Shown: piece by piece, positions 18,809-26,508 of the stretch
How positions within the stretch are numbered: the stretch's first letter is position 1
How the letters are laid out: every line of letters begins with the position of its first letter
NCBI GenBank assembly: GCA_963665075.1
Contig: OY762063.1
Span: 1,302,001 to 1,366,000, forward strand
Source: JAPULR01 sp963665075
Lineage (GTDB): Bacteria > Chloroflexota > Dehalococcoidia > Lucifugimonadales > GCA-2712585
DNA: 64,000 nt
Direction: 5' to 3'
Notes under the pieces: generated by a model
Databases searched by the model: none
The model's input: the letters and a program-made list of their open reading frames with translations, nothing else
Told to the model about the DNA's origin: nothing
Made by a program: the position numbers and the translations under genes

Positions 18809-18880
18809 ATGACTATAGACGAATACTGGGAAAATACGGCGTCAACCGGAACCATCAGAATTATTCGGCTTAGTTCATAA
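18809..18880 (+). CDS. Small ORF with strong ribosome site (possible leader peptide)
   Basis: ATG 18809 is preceded by AGGAGG at optimal distance and opens a 23-codon frame, MTIDEYWENTASTGTIRIIR plus LSS, ending in TAA. The next gene starts 32 bases downstream and has a poor ribosome site of its own, so this may be a coupled leader or the remnant start of a larger gene. No family is recognised. Confidence 0.4.
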   Translation: MTIDEYWENTASTGTIRIIRLSS

Positions 18881-18912
18881 GCCATACGATACAGGAGTCG
18901 ATACGAATTGCC

Positions 18913-19743
18913 ATGATGACAACATCCATAAAACTGCTTACCGACGGAACCATCAAGCGGGACGGCGGTTGTATGTTTGGTCATCTCCCCAAGACCGTTT
19001 GGGAGAACCGGATTACAATCGACCGCAAGAACCGCATGACCCTGAACCTCAACTGCCTGCTCATTCAACTGGCGGGCAAGAACGTAGTCGTAGACACCGG
19101 CGTGGGATCCAAGGAGATGGACGGGCTGCGGGGACAGTACGGACTGGGCCCCAGCAAGCTGACCAAGAGTCTCAAGAGCATGGGCGTGGCCCCCAACCAG
19201 GTAGACATAGTAATACTCACGAACCTTCATTTCGACCACAGCGGGGGATGCACCAAGCTGGACCGCACCGGCGACCTGATTCCAACCTTCCCGAAGGCCA
19301 CCCACTTCGTCCAGCGTTCCTGCTGGGAAGAGGCCATGAGTCCCAGCGAGAGATTCAGCAGCGTCTATTTCCAGAACAACTTCAAGCCCATCGCGGAATG
19401 GGGACAGCTGGAGTTGATGGACGGGGACACGGAGATACTGCCCGGCCTGACTGTGACGGAGACCCACGGCCCCGCCAAGGGACATCAGATTGTCACGCTG
19501 AACCACGGCGGCGAGCGCGTCGCCTTTCTTGGAGACCTGGTGCCCACGGCCCACCACCTGGACCTGCCTTCCATACCCTCCTTCGACCAGTACCCGGAGG
19601 AAACTCTGGAACAGAAGCGGGAGATGCTGAGTCGCGCCGAAAAGGAGGGGTGGCTCATCATCTTCTCCCACGGCACGGACCGGAAGGCCGGCTACCTGGA
19701 GAACTACAACGGGAAGACCTACCTGAGGCCCATCGAACTGTAG
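18913..19743 (+). CDS. MBL-fold metallo-hydrolase
   Basis: 276-aa metallo-beta-lactamase-fold hydrolase, cytoplasmic, close to lactonase-like MBL proteins. The metal-binding motif reads T-N-L-H-F-D-H (103-109), so the first His of HxHxDH is Asn104. Other ligands are in place: H191 in AKGHQ, D208 in FLGDLVP, H253 in FSHG. A binuclear site would therefore be altered. Start is ATG 18913 or the next codon, also ATG. It ends before a hairpin shared with the convergent mtaB gene. Substrate unknown. Confidence 0.88.
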   Translation: MMTTSIKLLTDGTIKRDGGCMFGHLPKTVWENRITIDRKNRMTLNLNCLLIQLAGKNVVVDTGVGSKEMDGLRGQYGLGPSKLTKSLKSMGVAPNQVDIVILTNLHFDHSGGCTKLDRTGDLIPTFPKATHFVQRSCWEEAMSPSERFSSVYFQNNFKPIAEWGQLELMDGDTEILPGLTVTETHGPAKGHQIVTLNHGGERVAFLGDLVPTAHHLDLPSIPSFDQYPEETLEQKREMLSRAEKEGWLIIFSHGTDRKAGYLENYNGKTYLRPIEL

Positions 19744-19777
19744 TCGATAGCCTCACACCAAGGTTGGCCTACAAAAT

Positions 19778-19809
19778 GCGGGCTCGGCGTTCAAGGACGT
19801 CGAGCCCGC
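19778..19809. terminator. Bidirectional terminator hairpin
   Basis: GCGGGCTCG (19778-19786) pairs with CGAGCCCGC (19801-19809) around a 14-base loop, between two convergent genes. Moderately T-rich sequence follows on the plus strand. Confidence 0.6.
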
Positions 19810-19822
19810 AGTGATTCTATCT

Positions 19823-21199
19823 TTATGCGGCTTTACCCATGACTACGTCTCCCTTCACCGCCAACAATCGCACTGCGCTGATCTGGTTAATCATCGAAGC
19901 GGGCAGAGGCATCTCCACCCGCAAGTAGTTGTCCGTCAACCCGCTTAGGATGCCCGGCCTGACCTCCCGCTCCCACAAAACGGGGCGGATGCTTCCCAAG
20001 GCTCCGCGTCGGAAATCCGACGCCTTTTGCTTTGCCAACTCAAGCATCTCCGCCTTTCGACGCTGCTTCGATTGGGGAGAAATCAGCGGGGTCATGTGCG
20101 CCGCGCTCGTTCCCGGTCGAACCGAATAGGGGAACACGTGCATCCCGGCCAGGTTCAACGATTCACACAATTCCAGGCTTCGCCGGTGGTCCTCCTCCGT
20201 CTCCCCCGGAAACCCGACGATGACGTCCGCCGTTACGGAGGCGTGGGGGATGGCCTCGTAGATGTCCGCAACAGTCCGACGATACTCCTCGGCGGTGTAA
20301 CGGCGACGCATCCGGGCAAGGACGGCGTCGCTTCCGCTCTGCATGGGCATGTGGAAATGAGGGCATAGCCTGGGGTCTCGCCACAACTCCAGCAGGTCGG
20401 GCGCAATCTCCTGGGGCTGGAGGGAAGACACCCTGAGCCGTTCTACGTCCGTTTCCGTCAGAATCGTCTCGATGAGTTCCCCCAACCCATCGACGTGTGG
20501 AAGGTCGAACCCGTAGGAACCCAACTGGGTGCCCGTCAGGTCCACCTCCCTGAAACCCTCCTTTACGCGCCTTCCAACCGTCGCGACCAGTTCATCCGGG
20601 GGGATGCTCCGCTCCCTTCCCCTCACTTTGGGCACGATGCAGTAGGCGCAAACCTGGTTGCATCCTTCCTGAATCTTCACCATCGCGCGGGTGCGTCCCA
20701 AATTCTCCTGGGCGACAACGTCTTCCACACCCTCGCCGCAGGACACGGTCTTGACGGCACGGAGACGCTGCACCTGGGACACAATTCGCGACTTTTCGAA
20801 GTTGCCCAAGACCAGATCGACGCCGGCGATGCTTTTGAGCTGCTCAGGCATCCTCTGGGCGTAGCAGCCCGTGGCCACCACCGTCATAGCCGGATTGCGA
20901 CGACGGGCGGCGCGCAACGCCTGCCGCGCCTTGGCGTCGGCCACGTGGGTGACGGTGCAGGAGTTGAGGACGTACACGTCCGGCCCGTCGGCCAGCGAAA
21001 CAACGCGATAGCCCGCCGAAACGAACCGGCGCGCCAGGGCCTGGCTGTCGGCCTGGTTCAGCTTGCAGCCGTGGGTTTCGATGGCCACGGCTGATATTTC
21101 CCCATCGGTAGTCAAAATCGCCGCCTTATGTAAAGCATCGGCTCCCCCGTCCGGAAGCGGGGGAGCGAATTCGCCTGAAACATCATAGCAGAGAGACAC
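19823..21199 (-). CDS. mtaB: tRNA t6A37 methylthiotransferase MtaB
   Basis: Radical SAM methylthiotransferase that converts t6A37 to ms2t6A in ANN-decoding tRNAs. N-terminal UPF0004 domain with the Fe-S cysteines C45 (HGCKLNQ), C81 (NSCTVTH) and C112 (TGCYAQR); radical SAM motif C180-x3-C184-x2-C187 in EGCNQVCAYC; C-terminal TRAM-like region (VRPGILSGLTDNYLRVEM). HGCKLNQ marks the MtaB rather than MiaB or RimO branch. About 30 N-terminal residues precede the conserved start, so a TTG near residue 30 (then TTDGEISAVAIETHGCKLNQ) could be the true start. Confidence 0.93.
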   Translation of the reverse strand: MSLCYDVSGEFAPPLPDGGADALHKAAILTTDGEISAVAIETHGCKLNQADSQALARRFVSAGYRVVSLADGPDVYVLNSCTVTHVADAKARQALRAARRRNPAMTVVATGCYAQRMPEQLKSIAGVDLVLGNFEKSRIVSQVQRLRAVKTVSCGEGVEDVVAQENLGRTRAMVKIQEGCNQVCAYCIVPKVRGRERSIPPDELVATVGRRVKEGFREVDLTGTQLGSYGFDLPHVDGLGELIETILTETDVERLRVSSLQPQEIAPDLLELWRDPRLCPHFHMPMQSGSDAVLARMRRRYTAEEYRRTVADIYEAIPHASVTADVIVGFPGETEEDHRRSLELCESLNLAGMHVFPYSVRPGTSAAHMTPLISPQSKQRRKAEMLELAKQKASDFRRGALGSIRPVLWEREVRPGILSGLTDNYLRVEMPLPASMINQISAVRLLAVKGDVVMGKAA

Positions 21200-21267
21200 A
21201 AATCCCGCAGTCGCAATCGGAGACCTTTACACAGCCAAGCCGTCCTCTCCCAATGGGCGCCCTACCC

Positions 21268-21468
21268 CCGTCATTCCCGCCTTCACCTCCGTCATTCCCG
21301 CCTTCACCTCCGTCATTCCCGCCTTCACCTCCGTCATTCCCGCCTTCACCTCCGTCATTCCCGCCTTCACCTCCGTCATTCCCGCCTTCACCTCCGTCAT
21401 TCCCGCCTTCACCTCCGTCATTCCCGCCTTCACCTCCGTCATTCCCGCCTTCACCTCCGTCATTCCCG
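21268..21468. repeat. 21-bp tandem repeat array (nine full units plus a partial)
   Basis: The unit CCGTCATTCCCGCCTTCACCT repeats head to tail with no change from 21268 to about 21456, and a tenth copy is cut after CCGTCATTCCCG, where it runs into a complete family A hairpin. The unit contains one arm of the family A palindrome, so the array looks like slippage amplification of half of that element. Its length is a multiple of three, which creates an open frame of repeated MTEVKAG on the minus strand. Confidence 0.95.
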
Positions 21469-21520
21469 TGAAAACGGGAATCCAGGCGTGGTGGAGGTGG
21501 ACTCCCGTTTTCGCGGGAGT
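21462..21520. repeat. Two family A palindromes
   Basis: ATTCCCG/CGGGAAT at 21462-21481 and ACTCCCG/CGGGAGT at 21501-21520. They sit in opposite relative orientation, end to end with the tandem array. Confidence 0.8.
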
Positions 21521-21722
21521 GACGATTTGGGTGGGTAGCATAGGTTTTCAATGAAGGTGACGCTGAATCCGTTTGTGGAAACCCGCCCCGAAATGTGGTA
21601 TCGTTGGCCTTTAAGGAATACTATCGCCCCGAAAGACGCGCATACAACTTTTTCATCCGCAGGCGCCGCTCAACCTACGGCAAGCGGCAAGGCCCCCTAT
21701 TTCATTGAGCCTTGCCTGTCTG

Positions 21723-21728
21723 TATAAT
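21723..21728 (+). promoter_or_regulatory. -10 box upstream of the radical SAM gene
   Basis: A perfect TATAAT lies 91 bases before the start. No good -35 is seen at 16-18 bases, so the promoter is only partly supported. Confidence 0.4.
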
Positions 21729-21819
21729 ACGCCAAGCCATCCAGCCAACAGTCCCAGGCGCCTGCGGGTCAATCGACCAATGCAAAGGCCACAAACAAGG
21801 ATAACCGGAGGTTCCTCCA

Positions 21820-23442
21820 GTGTCTCGAATTAAACGAGTAGTCTTGGTGCAGCCCAGGTCTCCGGGCGGCAACTTCGAATTCGTCGCCATCCCCAGGCAG
21901 GGAATGCTCTTCCTTTCCGGCGCCCTCGCCCAGTGGGACGGCCCCTACTTCTACGAGCGGGAGATCTGGTTCGAAGACCGCAGCGGCAAGATCGACCCCG
22001 AGAAGGACCTTGAAGGCGTGGACGTTCTTCTCATGTCCGCCCTCATCAACGAGGTGCCCCGCGCCTACGAAATCGCCCGCCAGGCCAAGGAGTTCCACCC
22101 CGACCTCATCACCGTCGGCGGCGGGCCTCACATGGGCCCCCTCCCCGAGGAGGCCTTCCGCGAAGGCAAGTTCGACGTTATCGTCCAGCGGGAAGGCGAG
22201 GACATCATCGGCCAGCTTCTGGACGTTCTCCTCACCTTCAAGGGCGACGAGCGGGACAAGTGCCTCGCCAAGATTCCCGGCGTCACCTACCAGGTGGAAG
22301 GCAACGCCACCGAAACCCGCCGCGTCGGCGTCATCCCCCCGGACCTGGTCGAACTGCCGGACTTCTACTCCATCCGCGACCTGACCCCCTCCAAGCCGAT
22401 GGCCGGCGGCGTCATGGAAACCGTGCGGGGCTGCACCGAGAATTGCACCTACTGCCAGGTCATCCAGCAGTTCCTCGGCTACCGGATGGTCAAGCGGGAC
22501 GTGGAACTGAAACGGCTGGCCCAACTCCAGGAGATGGCCTCCGACGGCCTCATTCATACCAACAAGGATGGAAGATTCAGCGTCTTCCTCTCCGACGACC
22601 TCCACCCGCCGCCGTTGCGCGCCGTCAAGTACCGCAACGAGCGGCTGGAGCGCATCAAAGGCTGGAAGGGCCACTCCGACAACATGTACCTCATCTGCCA
22701 GACCCGCGCGGAAATAGGCCAGGACCCCGAACTCTCCCACGCCCTGAAGGAAATCGGCATGGAGATGCTCTACGTGGGCGTGGAGTCCTCCGACGCCAAG
22801 AACCTGGAACTGGTCAACAAGCGCCAGGACCCCGGCCAGGTCTACAAGGACCTCATAAACCTGAACGACATGGGCTTCAGCATCGTCGCCATGACCATCA
22901 TCGGCCTTCCCTACGACACGGAGGAGGGCATCATGGAGATGGCCGACTGGGTGACGCAGATAAGCCGCTACCAGACGGCGAACCTGCTGACGCCGCTTCC
23001 CGCCACATCCAACTGGACCGACCTGGTGCCTCTGAACGCCAACGGCGAGGTGCTCGGCGAAGGCGAGATGCGCCCCTACCACCTCTACACCGGCCGCCAG
23101 TTCGTCCACCAGGACCACCGCTGGGGCATGGAAGAGTCTCGCCGCATCTTCAACAAGTTCCACTCCAGGCTCAACCCCGTGGACAACCTCTACGCCCGCC
23201 TCTTCCGCCTGATTGAGCGCTACCGCATCCGGCTGACGGCGAAGGGCGAGGAGCTTTCCAACCGTCTCACCTACCGCCGCAAGCAGCTGGCCGCCACCAG
23301 CAAGGAGTTGAAAGGCTCCATCTCCACCCGCGTCGACGAGATCGGCGAGGCCATCAAGGAGCGGCTGGACTCGTCCAAGAACCGCATCCTCACCAGCGGC
23401 TCCTTCAAGATGAGCCAGCCGAAGACGGCCAGCCAGGAGTAG
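21820..23442 (+). CDS. B12-binding-type radical SAM protein
   Basis: 540-aa enzyme with an N-terminal B12-binding-like Rossmann domain (about 1-140; VLLMSALINEVPRAYEIAR, TVGGGPHMGPLPEEAF), a radical SAM core with C205-x3-C209-x2-C212 in RGCTENCTYC, and a charged helical C-terminal tail of about 100 residues. The DxHxxG cobalamin ligand motif is absent, as in many members. The product chemistry (methylation, C-C formation) cannot be named from sequence. The start is GTG 21820 with GGAGG upstream. It does not belong to an obvious biosynthetic cluster. Confidence 0.88.
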   Translation: MSRIKRVVLVQPRSPGGNFEFVAIPRQGMLFLSGALAQWDGPYFYEREIWFEDRSGKIDPEKDLEGVDVLLMSALINEVPRAYEIARQAKEFHPDLITVGGGPHMGPLPEEAFREGKFDVIVQREGEDIIGQLLDVLLTFKGDERDKCLAKIPGVTYQVEGNATETRRVGVIPPDLVELPDFYSIRDLTPSKPMAGGVMETVRGCTENCTYCQVIQQFLGYRMVKRDVELKRLAQLQEMASDGLIHTNKDGRFSVFLSDDLHPPPLRAVKYRNERLERIKGWKGHSDNMYLICQTRAEIGQDPELSHALKEIGMEMLYVGVESSDAKNLELVNKRQDPGQVYKDLINLNDMGFSIVAMTIIGLPYDTEEGIMEMADWVTQISRYQTANLLTPLPATSNWTDLVPLNANGEVLGEGEMRPYHLYTGRQFVHQDHRWGMEESRRIFNKFHSRLNPVDNLYARLFRLIERYRIRLTAKGEELSNRLTYRRKQLAATSKELKGSISTRVDEIGEAIKERLDSSKNRILTSGSFKMSQPKTASQE

Positions 23443-23479
23443 CCCCCGGCGGCGCCAGCAGTCGGAAGGGGACAATAAT

Positions 23480-23746
23480 GTGACTCATTTTCTCTTGATT
23501 TTCGAACAGGGAACTCAAGTTGACGATCTGCCCTCAGAATTCGAGGTCTTCCCCATAGAAGACCATATTATCCTGGTGGCAACAAGCATTGAAGACGCTG
23601 CCGCAATAAAGATTCTTGCTCGCATTGGCGAGGATGGTCGAGCCGGCGCAGTTTTGAAACTCAACGGTTCCTATTCCGGTTACTATTACAAGGATTTGTG
23701 GGAGTGGATGAAGAACACAAGAGAGTCGACCGTTGCGGTATACTGA
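23480..23746 (+). CDS. Small hypothetical protein
   Basis: 88-aa protein of no family I recognise, with alternating strands and helices (MTHFLLIFEQG, HIILVATSIEDAAAIKILARIG, GYYYKDLWEWMK). GTG 23480 follows AAGGGGAC. Base use is more AT-rich than the preceding gene. A coiled-coil/TM reading frame begins inside its last codons, so the two may be a unit. Confidence 0.5.
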   Translation: MTHFLLIFEQGTQVDDLPSEFEVFPIEDHIILVATSIEDAAAIKILARIGEDGRAGAVLKLNGSYSGYYYKDLWEWMKNTRESTVAVY

Positions 23747-24000
23747 TTCACCCACCGCACGAGAACTTGAAAACGCGAATTATCGGGTAGAAGAAGCTAC
23801 CAGGCGAATCAACAACATCGACCAACGACATGTCCAGGCTGGAGGGAAGCGTTCAGGAAGCCAAGGAGCATAATACCACCAAAGAGGACGTCGAGTGTGC
23901 AAAAAACTGGATTTACGGTGCAATCGCAAGCGCGATCTTTAGTGGGCTCGTTCTAGCCGTGTCAATATCGGTCTTGGTTGTTCGTCTTGTTGCCAACTAG
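23733..24000 (+). pseudogene. Frameshifted coiled-coil/TM small protein
   Basis: From TTG 23733 one frame reads MRYTDSPTARELENANYRVE and on to ATRRINNIDQR, a heptad-like coiled coil. The homologous continuation lies in another frame from ATG 23830: MSRLEGSVQEAKEHNTTKED, then a membrane segment (AIASAIFSGLVLAVSISVLV) ending at TAG 24000. Joined by one shift near 23825 the two make a typical coiled coil plus C-terminal anchor of about 88 aa. Either a single-base error or a real frameshift; the 56-aa distal piece could also be made alone. Confidence 0.5.
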
Positions 24001-24077
24001 CTTTTGACCCACCGCACTACTAGTTCCTTGCGCTTTTCGTGAATCATATTGTAGGTAATCTTCCAACTAAACTATGA

Positions 24078-25346
24078 ATGCTGCGACACATGGATAGTGA
24101 GCGAAACAGGGTCTTCGTAACCGGCCTGGGCATCATCAGCCCTCAAGGATTGGACGCCTCCTCCACCTGGGACGGCATCAAGGCAGGCGTCTCCGGCGTG
24201 GATCGCATATCCGCCTTCGACACCGAGGGCTTCAGCACTCAAATCGCCGCCGAGGTCAAAGGCTTCGACCCGCAGGCCCACATGGACAGGAAGCAGGCGC
24301 GCCGCACGGACCGGTTCACCCAATTCGCCGCCGCCGCCGCCCAGGAAGCCCTCGCCCAAGCCAATCTTCACAACAACAACCACGTGGATAGATACCGGAT
24401 GTCCGCCCTCGTCGGCAGCGGCATCGGCGGGATTCTCACCCTCACCGGCCAGCAGGAGGTTCTCTCCAACCGCGGCCCCCGCCGGGTTTCCCCCTTCCTG
24501 ATTCCGATGATGCTGGGGGATATGGCCGCCGCCCATCTTTCCATGATGACGGGCGCGCTCGGCCCCAACTTCTGCACCGTTTCCTCCTGCTCCAGCGGCG
24601 CCGACGCCATCGGAGCCGCTGCCGGACTGGTGGCGCGTGGCGAGATGGACGTGGTGCTGGCGGGCGGAAGCGAAGCGCCCATCTGCCCCATCGCCGTTGC
24701 CGGCTTCGGCAACATGCGCGCCCTGTCCCGTCGCAACGACGAACCGCAGAAGGCGAGCCGCCCCTTCGACGCCGAACGGGACGGTTTCGTCATCGGCGAA
24801 GGCGCGGGCATCCTGGTGCTGGAAAGCCACGAAAGCGTATTGAGGCGCGGCGTTCAACCCCTGGCTGAGTTGGCGGGCTACGCGTCAACCTCCGACGCCT
24901 TCCACGTCACCGAACCCTCCGAGACCGGGGAAAGCGCCGCCAGCGCCGTCAAGCAGGCTCTCCGCCGGGCCAAGCTGGAACCCTCCGAGGTTGACTACGT
25001 CAACGCCCACGGCACCTCTACGCCCCTCAACGACAGGCAGGAGACGCTGGCCCTCAAGCTCGCCCTTGGCGAGGACGCATATCGCGCCTCCGTCAGTTCC
25101 ACCAAGTCGATGACGGGGCACCTTCTGGGGGCCGGGGGGGCCGTCGAAGCGGGCATATGCGTAATGGCGATGCGGGAAGGCGTGGCGCCGCCCACCATCA
25201 ACCTGGAGAACCCCGACGCTGACTGCGACCTGGACTACACGCCGGAATCCGCCCGCGCCCGTTCCATCCGCGCGGCGGTCAGCAACTCCTTCGGCTTCGG
25301 CGGTCACAACTCCGTCCTCGTCTTCACCCAGGCCGAAAACCTGTAA
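24078..25346 (+). CDS. fabF: Beta-ketoacyl-ACP synthase II (FabF-type)
   Basis: Condensing enzyme of fatty acid elongation, 422 aa, thiolase fold. The catalytic triad is visible: C171 (VSSCSSGADAIGAA), H311 (NAHGTSTPLND) and H348 (MTGHLLGAGGAVEA). The nucleophile context SSCSSG differs slightly from the usual TACASG. Start ATG 24078, with ATG 24090 also possible. No acyl carrier protein or other fab gene adjoins it, so it may serve an unlinked pathway. It is followed by a convergent Fic gene. Confidence 0.92.
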   Translation: MLRHMDSERNRVFVTGLGIISPQGLDASSTWDGIKAGVSGVDRISAFDTEGFSTQIAAEVKGFDPQAHMDRKQARRTDRFTQFAAAAAQEALAQANLHNNNHVDRYRMSALVGSGIGGILTLTGQQEVLSNRGPRRVSPFLIPMMLGDMAAAHLSMMTGALGPNFCTVSSCSSGADAIGAAAGLVARGEMDVVLAGGSEAPICPIAVAGFGNMRALSRRNDEPQKASRPFDAERDGFVIGEGAGILVLESHESVLRRGVQPLAELAGYASTSDAFHVTEPSETGESAASAVKQALRRAKLEPSEVDYVNAHGTSTPLNDRQETLALKLALGEDAYRASVSSTKSMTGHLLGAGGAVEAGICVMAMREGVAPPTINLENPDADCDLDYTPESARARSIRAAVSNSFGFGGHNSVLVFTQAENL

Positions 25347-25372
25347 CCGCCACGTCCGGGCGACCGTCGCCG

Positions 25373-25966
25373 CTAATCCACGTCCTGGATTTGCCTCGCA
25401 ACCAATCCTCGGATAAGCGCCGTCAGAGGAAGCAGGTCGCCTTCATCAGCGTGTCTCAGGGCGCGAACGTACAGCGTCCGCACAGGTTCTTGTGCAAGGA
25501 TTTGCGGCAGCACCGTGCGACCCGGCATAACCCCGCCAAATTTCACGCACAAAATAAAGTAGCACACAGCCCGCGCGGTGCGCCCATTTCCGTTTACGAA
25601 GGGATGGATGTGATTGATCCGCCAAAGCGCGTAGGATGCCAATCCCACGGAGTTAGAGGATTCCCACAGTCGATTCACCAGATTCACCAAGTGATCCATT
25701 AGAGGAACAACACGATAGAACCTTGGGGGAGTATGCGGGCCAACCGTCACTTCGTGGGAGCGGTACTGTCCGGCCTCGTAGTGAAGCCCAGCTATCGCGT
25801 GGAAATTGATGGCCTTGATGAGGGACTGAGATATCCACTGCCTATCGCTGGCGACAGCGGCTTTTATCATCGATTCGAGAAAGCCAAAATATCTTACGTT
25901 ATTCTCTCCCTCCACCTGCCGGTAGATGGGGTTTCTCTCGCCACCTTCAAGTTCGAAGAGATCCAT
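25373..25966 (-). CDS. Fic domain protein
   Basis: 197-aa Fic/DOC-fold enzyme, likely an AMP- or phosphate-transferase acting on proteins. The active site HPFVNGNGRTAR (H121-R132) is intact, and LHYEAGQYRSHEVTVG is the usual flap region. I see no [S/T]xxxE[G/N] inhibitory motif before or after the core, so it is neither an obvious class II nor class III Fic protein; inhibition may come from the small protein encoded 15 bases upstream. That is inference. Confidence 0.9.
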   Translation of the reverse strand: MDLFELEGGERNPIYRQVEGENNVRYFGFLESMIKAAVASDRQWISQSLIKAINFHAIAGLHYEAGQYRSHEVTVGPHTPPRFYRVVPLMDHLVNLVNRLWESSNSVGLASYALWRINHIHPFVNGNGRTARAVCYFILCVKFGGVMPGRTVLPQILAQEPVRTLYVRALRHADEGDLLPLTALIRGLVARQIQDVD

Positions 25967-25981
25967 TATCGCAATCTACCC

Positions 25982-26176
25982 TTATGCGTTGTCCACAATT
26001 CGCTCGGCTTCCTCCCGGGTCATTTCGTGGGTGGACATGCCAATCACCCAGGATATTTTTTGCTCCCGTCTCTCCTCTCGGGTCAACTTTCTCCTGACTG
26101 CCTTCTTCACAAGTTCATCAAAGTTGTCGGGAACTTCCAGGTCGTCTATGGACTTGATTTCGCTCAGCTTCTTCAT
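25982..26176 (-). CDS. Small partner of the Fic protein (possible antitoxin)
   Basis: 64-aa basic helical protein starting MKKLSEIKSIDDLEVPDNFD and ending STHEMTREEAERIVDNA, encoded immediately upstream of fic on the same strand. Position and size suit a class I antitoxin of the VbhA kind, but the inhibitory motif [S/T]xxxE[G/N] is not exactly present. The frame is open back to 26251; ATG 26176 is preferred since the conserved-looking part starts there. Confidence 0.6.
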   Translation of the reverse strand: MKKLSEIKSIDDLEVPDNFDELVKKAVRRKLTREERREQKISWVIGMSTHEMTREEAERIVDNA

Positions 26177-26306
26177 CCGGCCTTCTCTCCTTGTCGGTGG
26201 TGACATTTCCCCGGCATACAACTTGCCGGGAAATTCTGCTATTCTGCCCATGCAATTTGCTCTTCAATGATAACACACGCAATTCAGCGAATAAGACTAA
26301 GCGGCT

Positions 26307-26490
26307 ATGAACGCCGCCGGCGGGGTGCCTAGGGTGGTGGCGCGGGCGCTCTATAACCGGGGCGTAGCTACGGCGGAGGAAGCCCGCGCCTTTCTGGAAG
26401 GCCCGGCGGAACCCTTCCACAACCCCAACCTGCTGCCTCAGATGGTTACCGCCGTGGAGCGTCCGGCGCAAGCCATCGAGTCAGGCGACG
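26307..26490 (+). pseudogene. recJ: RecJ N-terminal remnant
   Basis: The frame GVPRVVARALYNRGVATAEE, then ARAFLEGPAEPFHNPNLLPQM and a short AVER-type helix, matches the N-terminal lead-in of the ssDNA exonuclease RecJ (R-x-L-x-x-R-G-I-x-x-P-E-E-A-x-x-F-L ... P-F-x-D-P-x-L-L-P-x-M). The rest of RecJ (DHH motifs) is absent: the frame degrades after ~60 codons and runs into the 3' end of lgt on the opposite strand. A functional recJ must lie elsewhere if it exists. Confidence 0.7.
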
Positions 26491-26508
26491 CTGGCGGCGG
26501 CTCTCCTT

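Larger units (their letters stand above)
21200..21819. other. 620-bp gene-free gap
   Basis: Holds the 21-bp tandem array, two family A hairpins and a -10-like box, described separately. The stretch 21550-21700 shows no gene I can support. Confidence 0.6.

Noticed and set aside
21268..21468. CRISPR array
   Set aside because: Units are contiguous with no spacers and no cas genes are in the window.
21183..21551. Open frames of 104-122 aa made of MTEVKAG or GGNDGGE repeats
   Set aside because: They are translations of the 21-bp tandem array and neighbouring hairpins, with no ribosome site and no conserved residues outside the repeat.
21769..23475. 568-aa frame antisense to the radical SAM gene
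   Set aside because: Antisense shadow caused by codon bias; no motif and no start signals.
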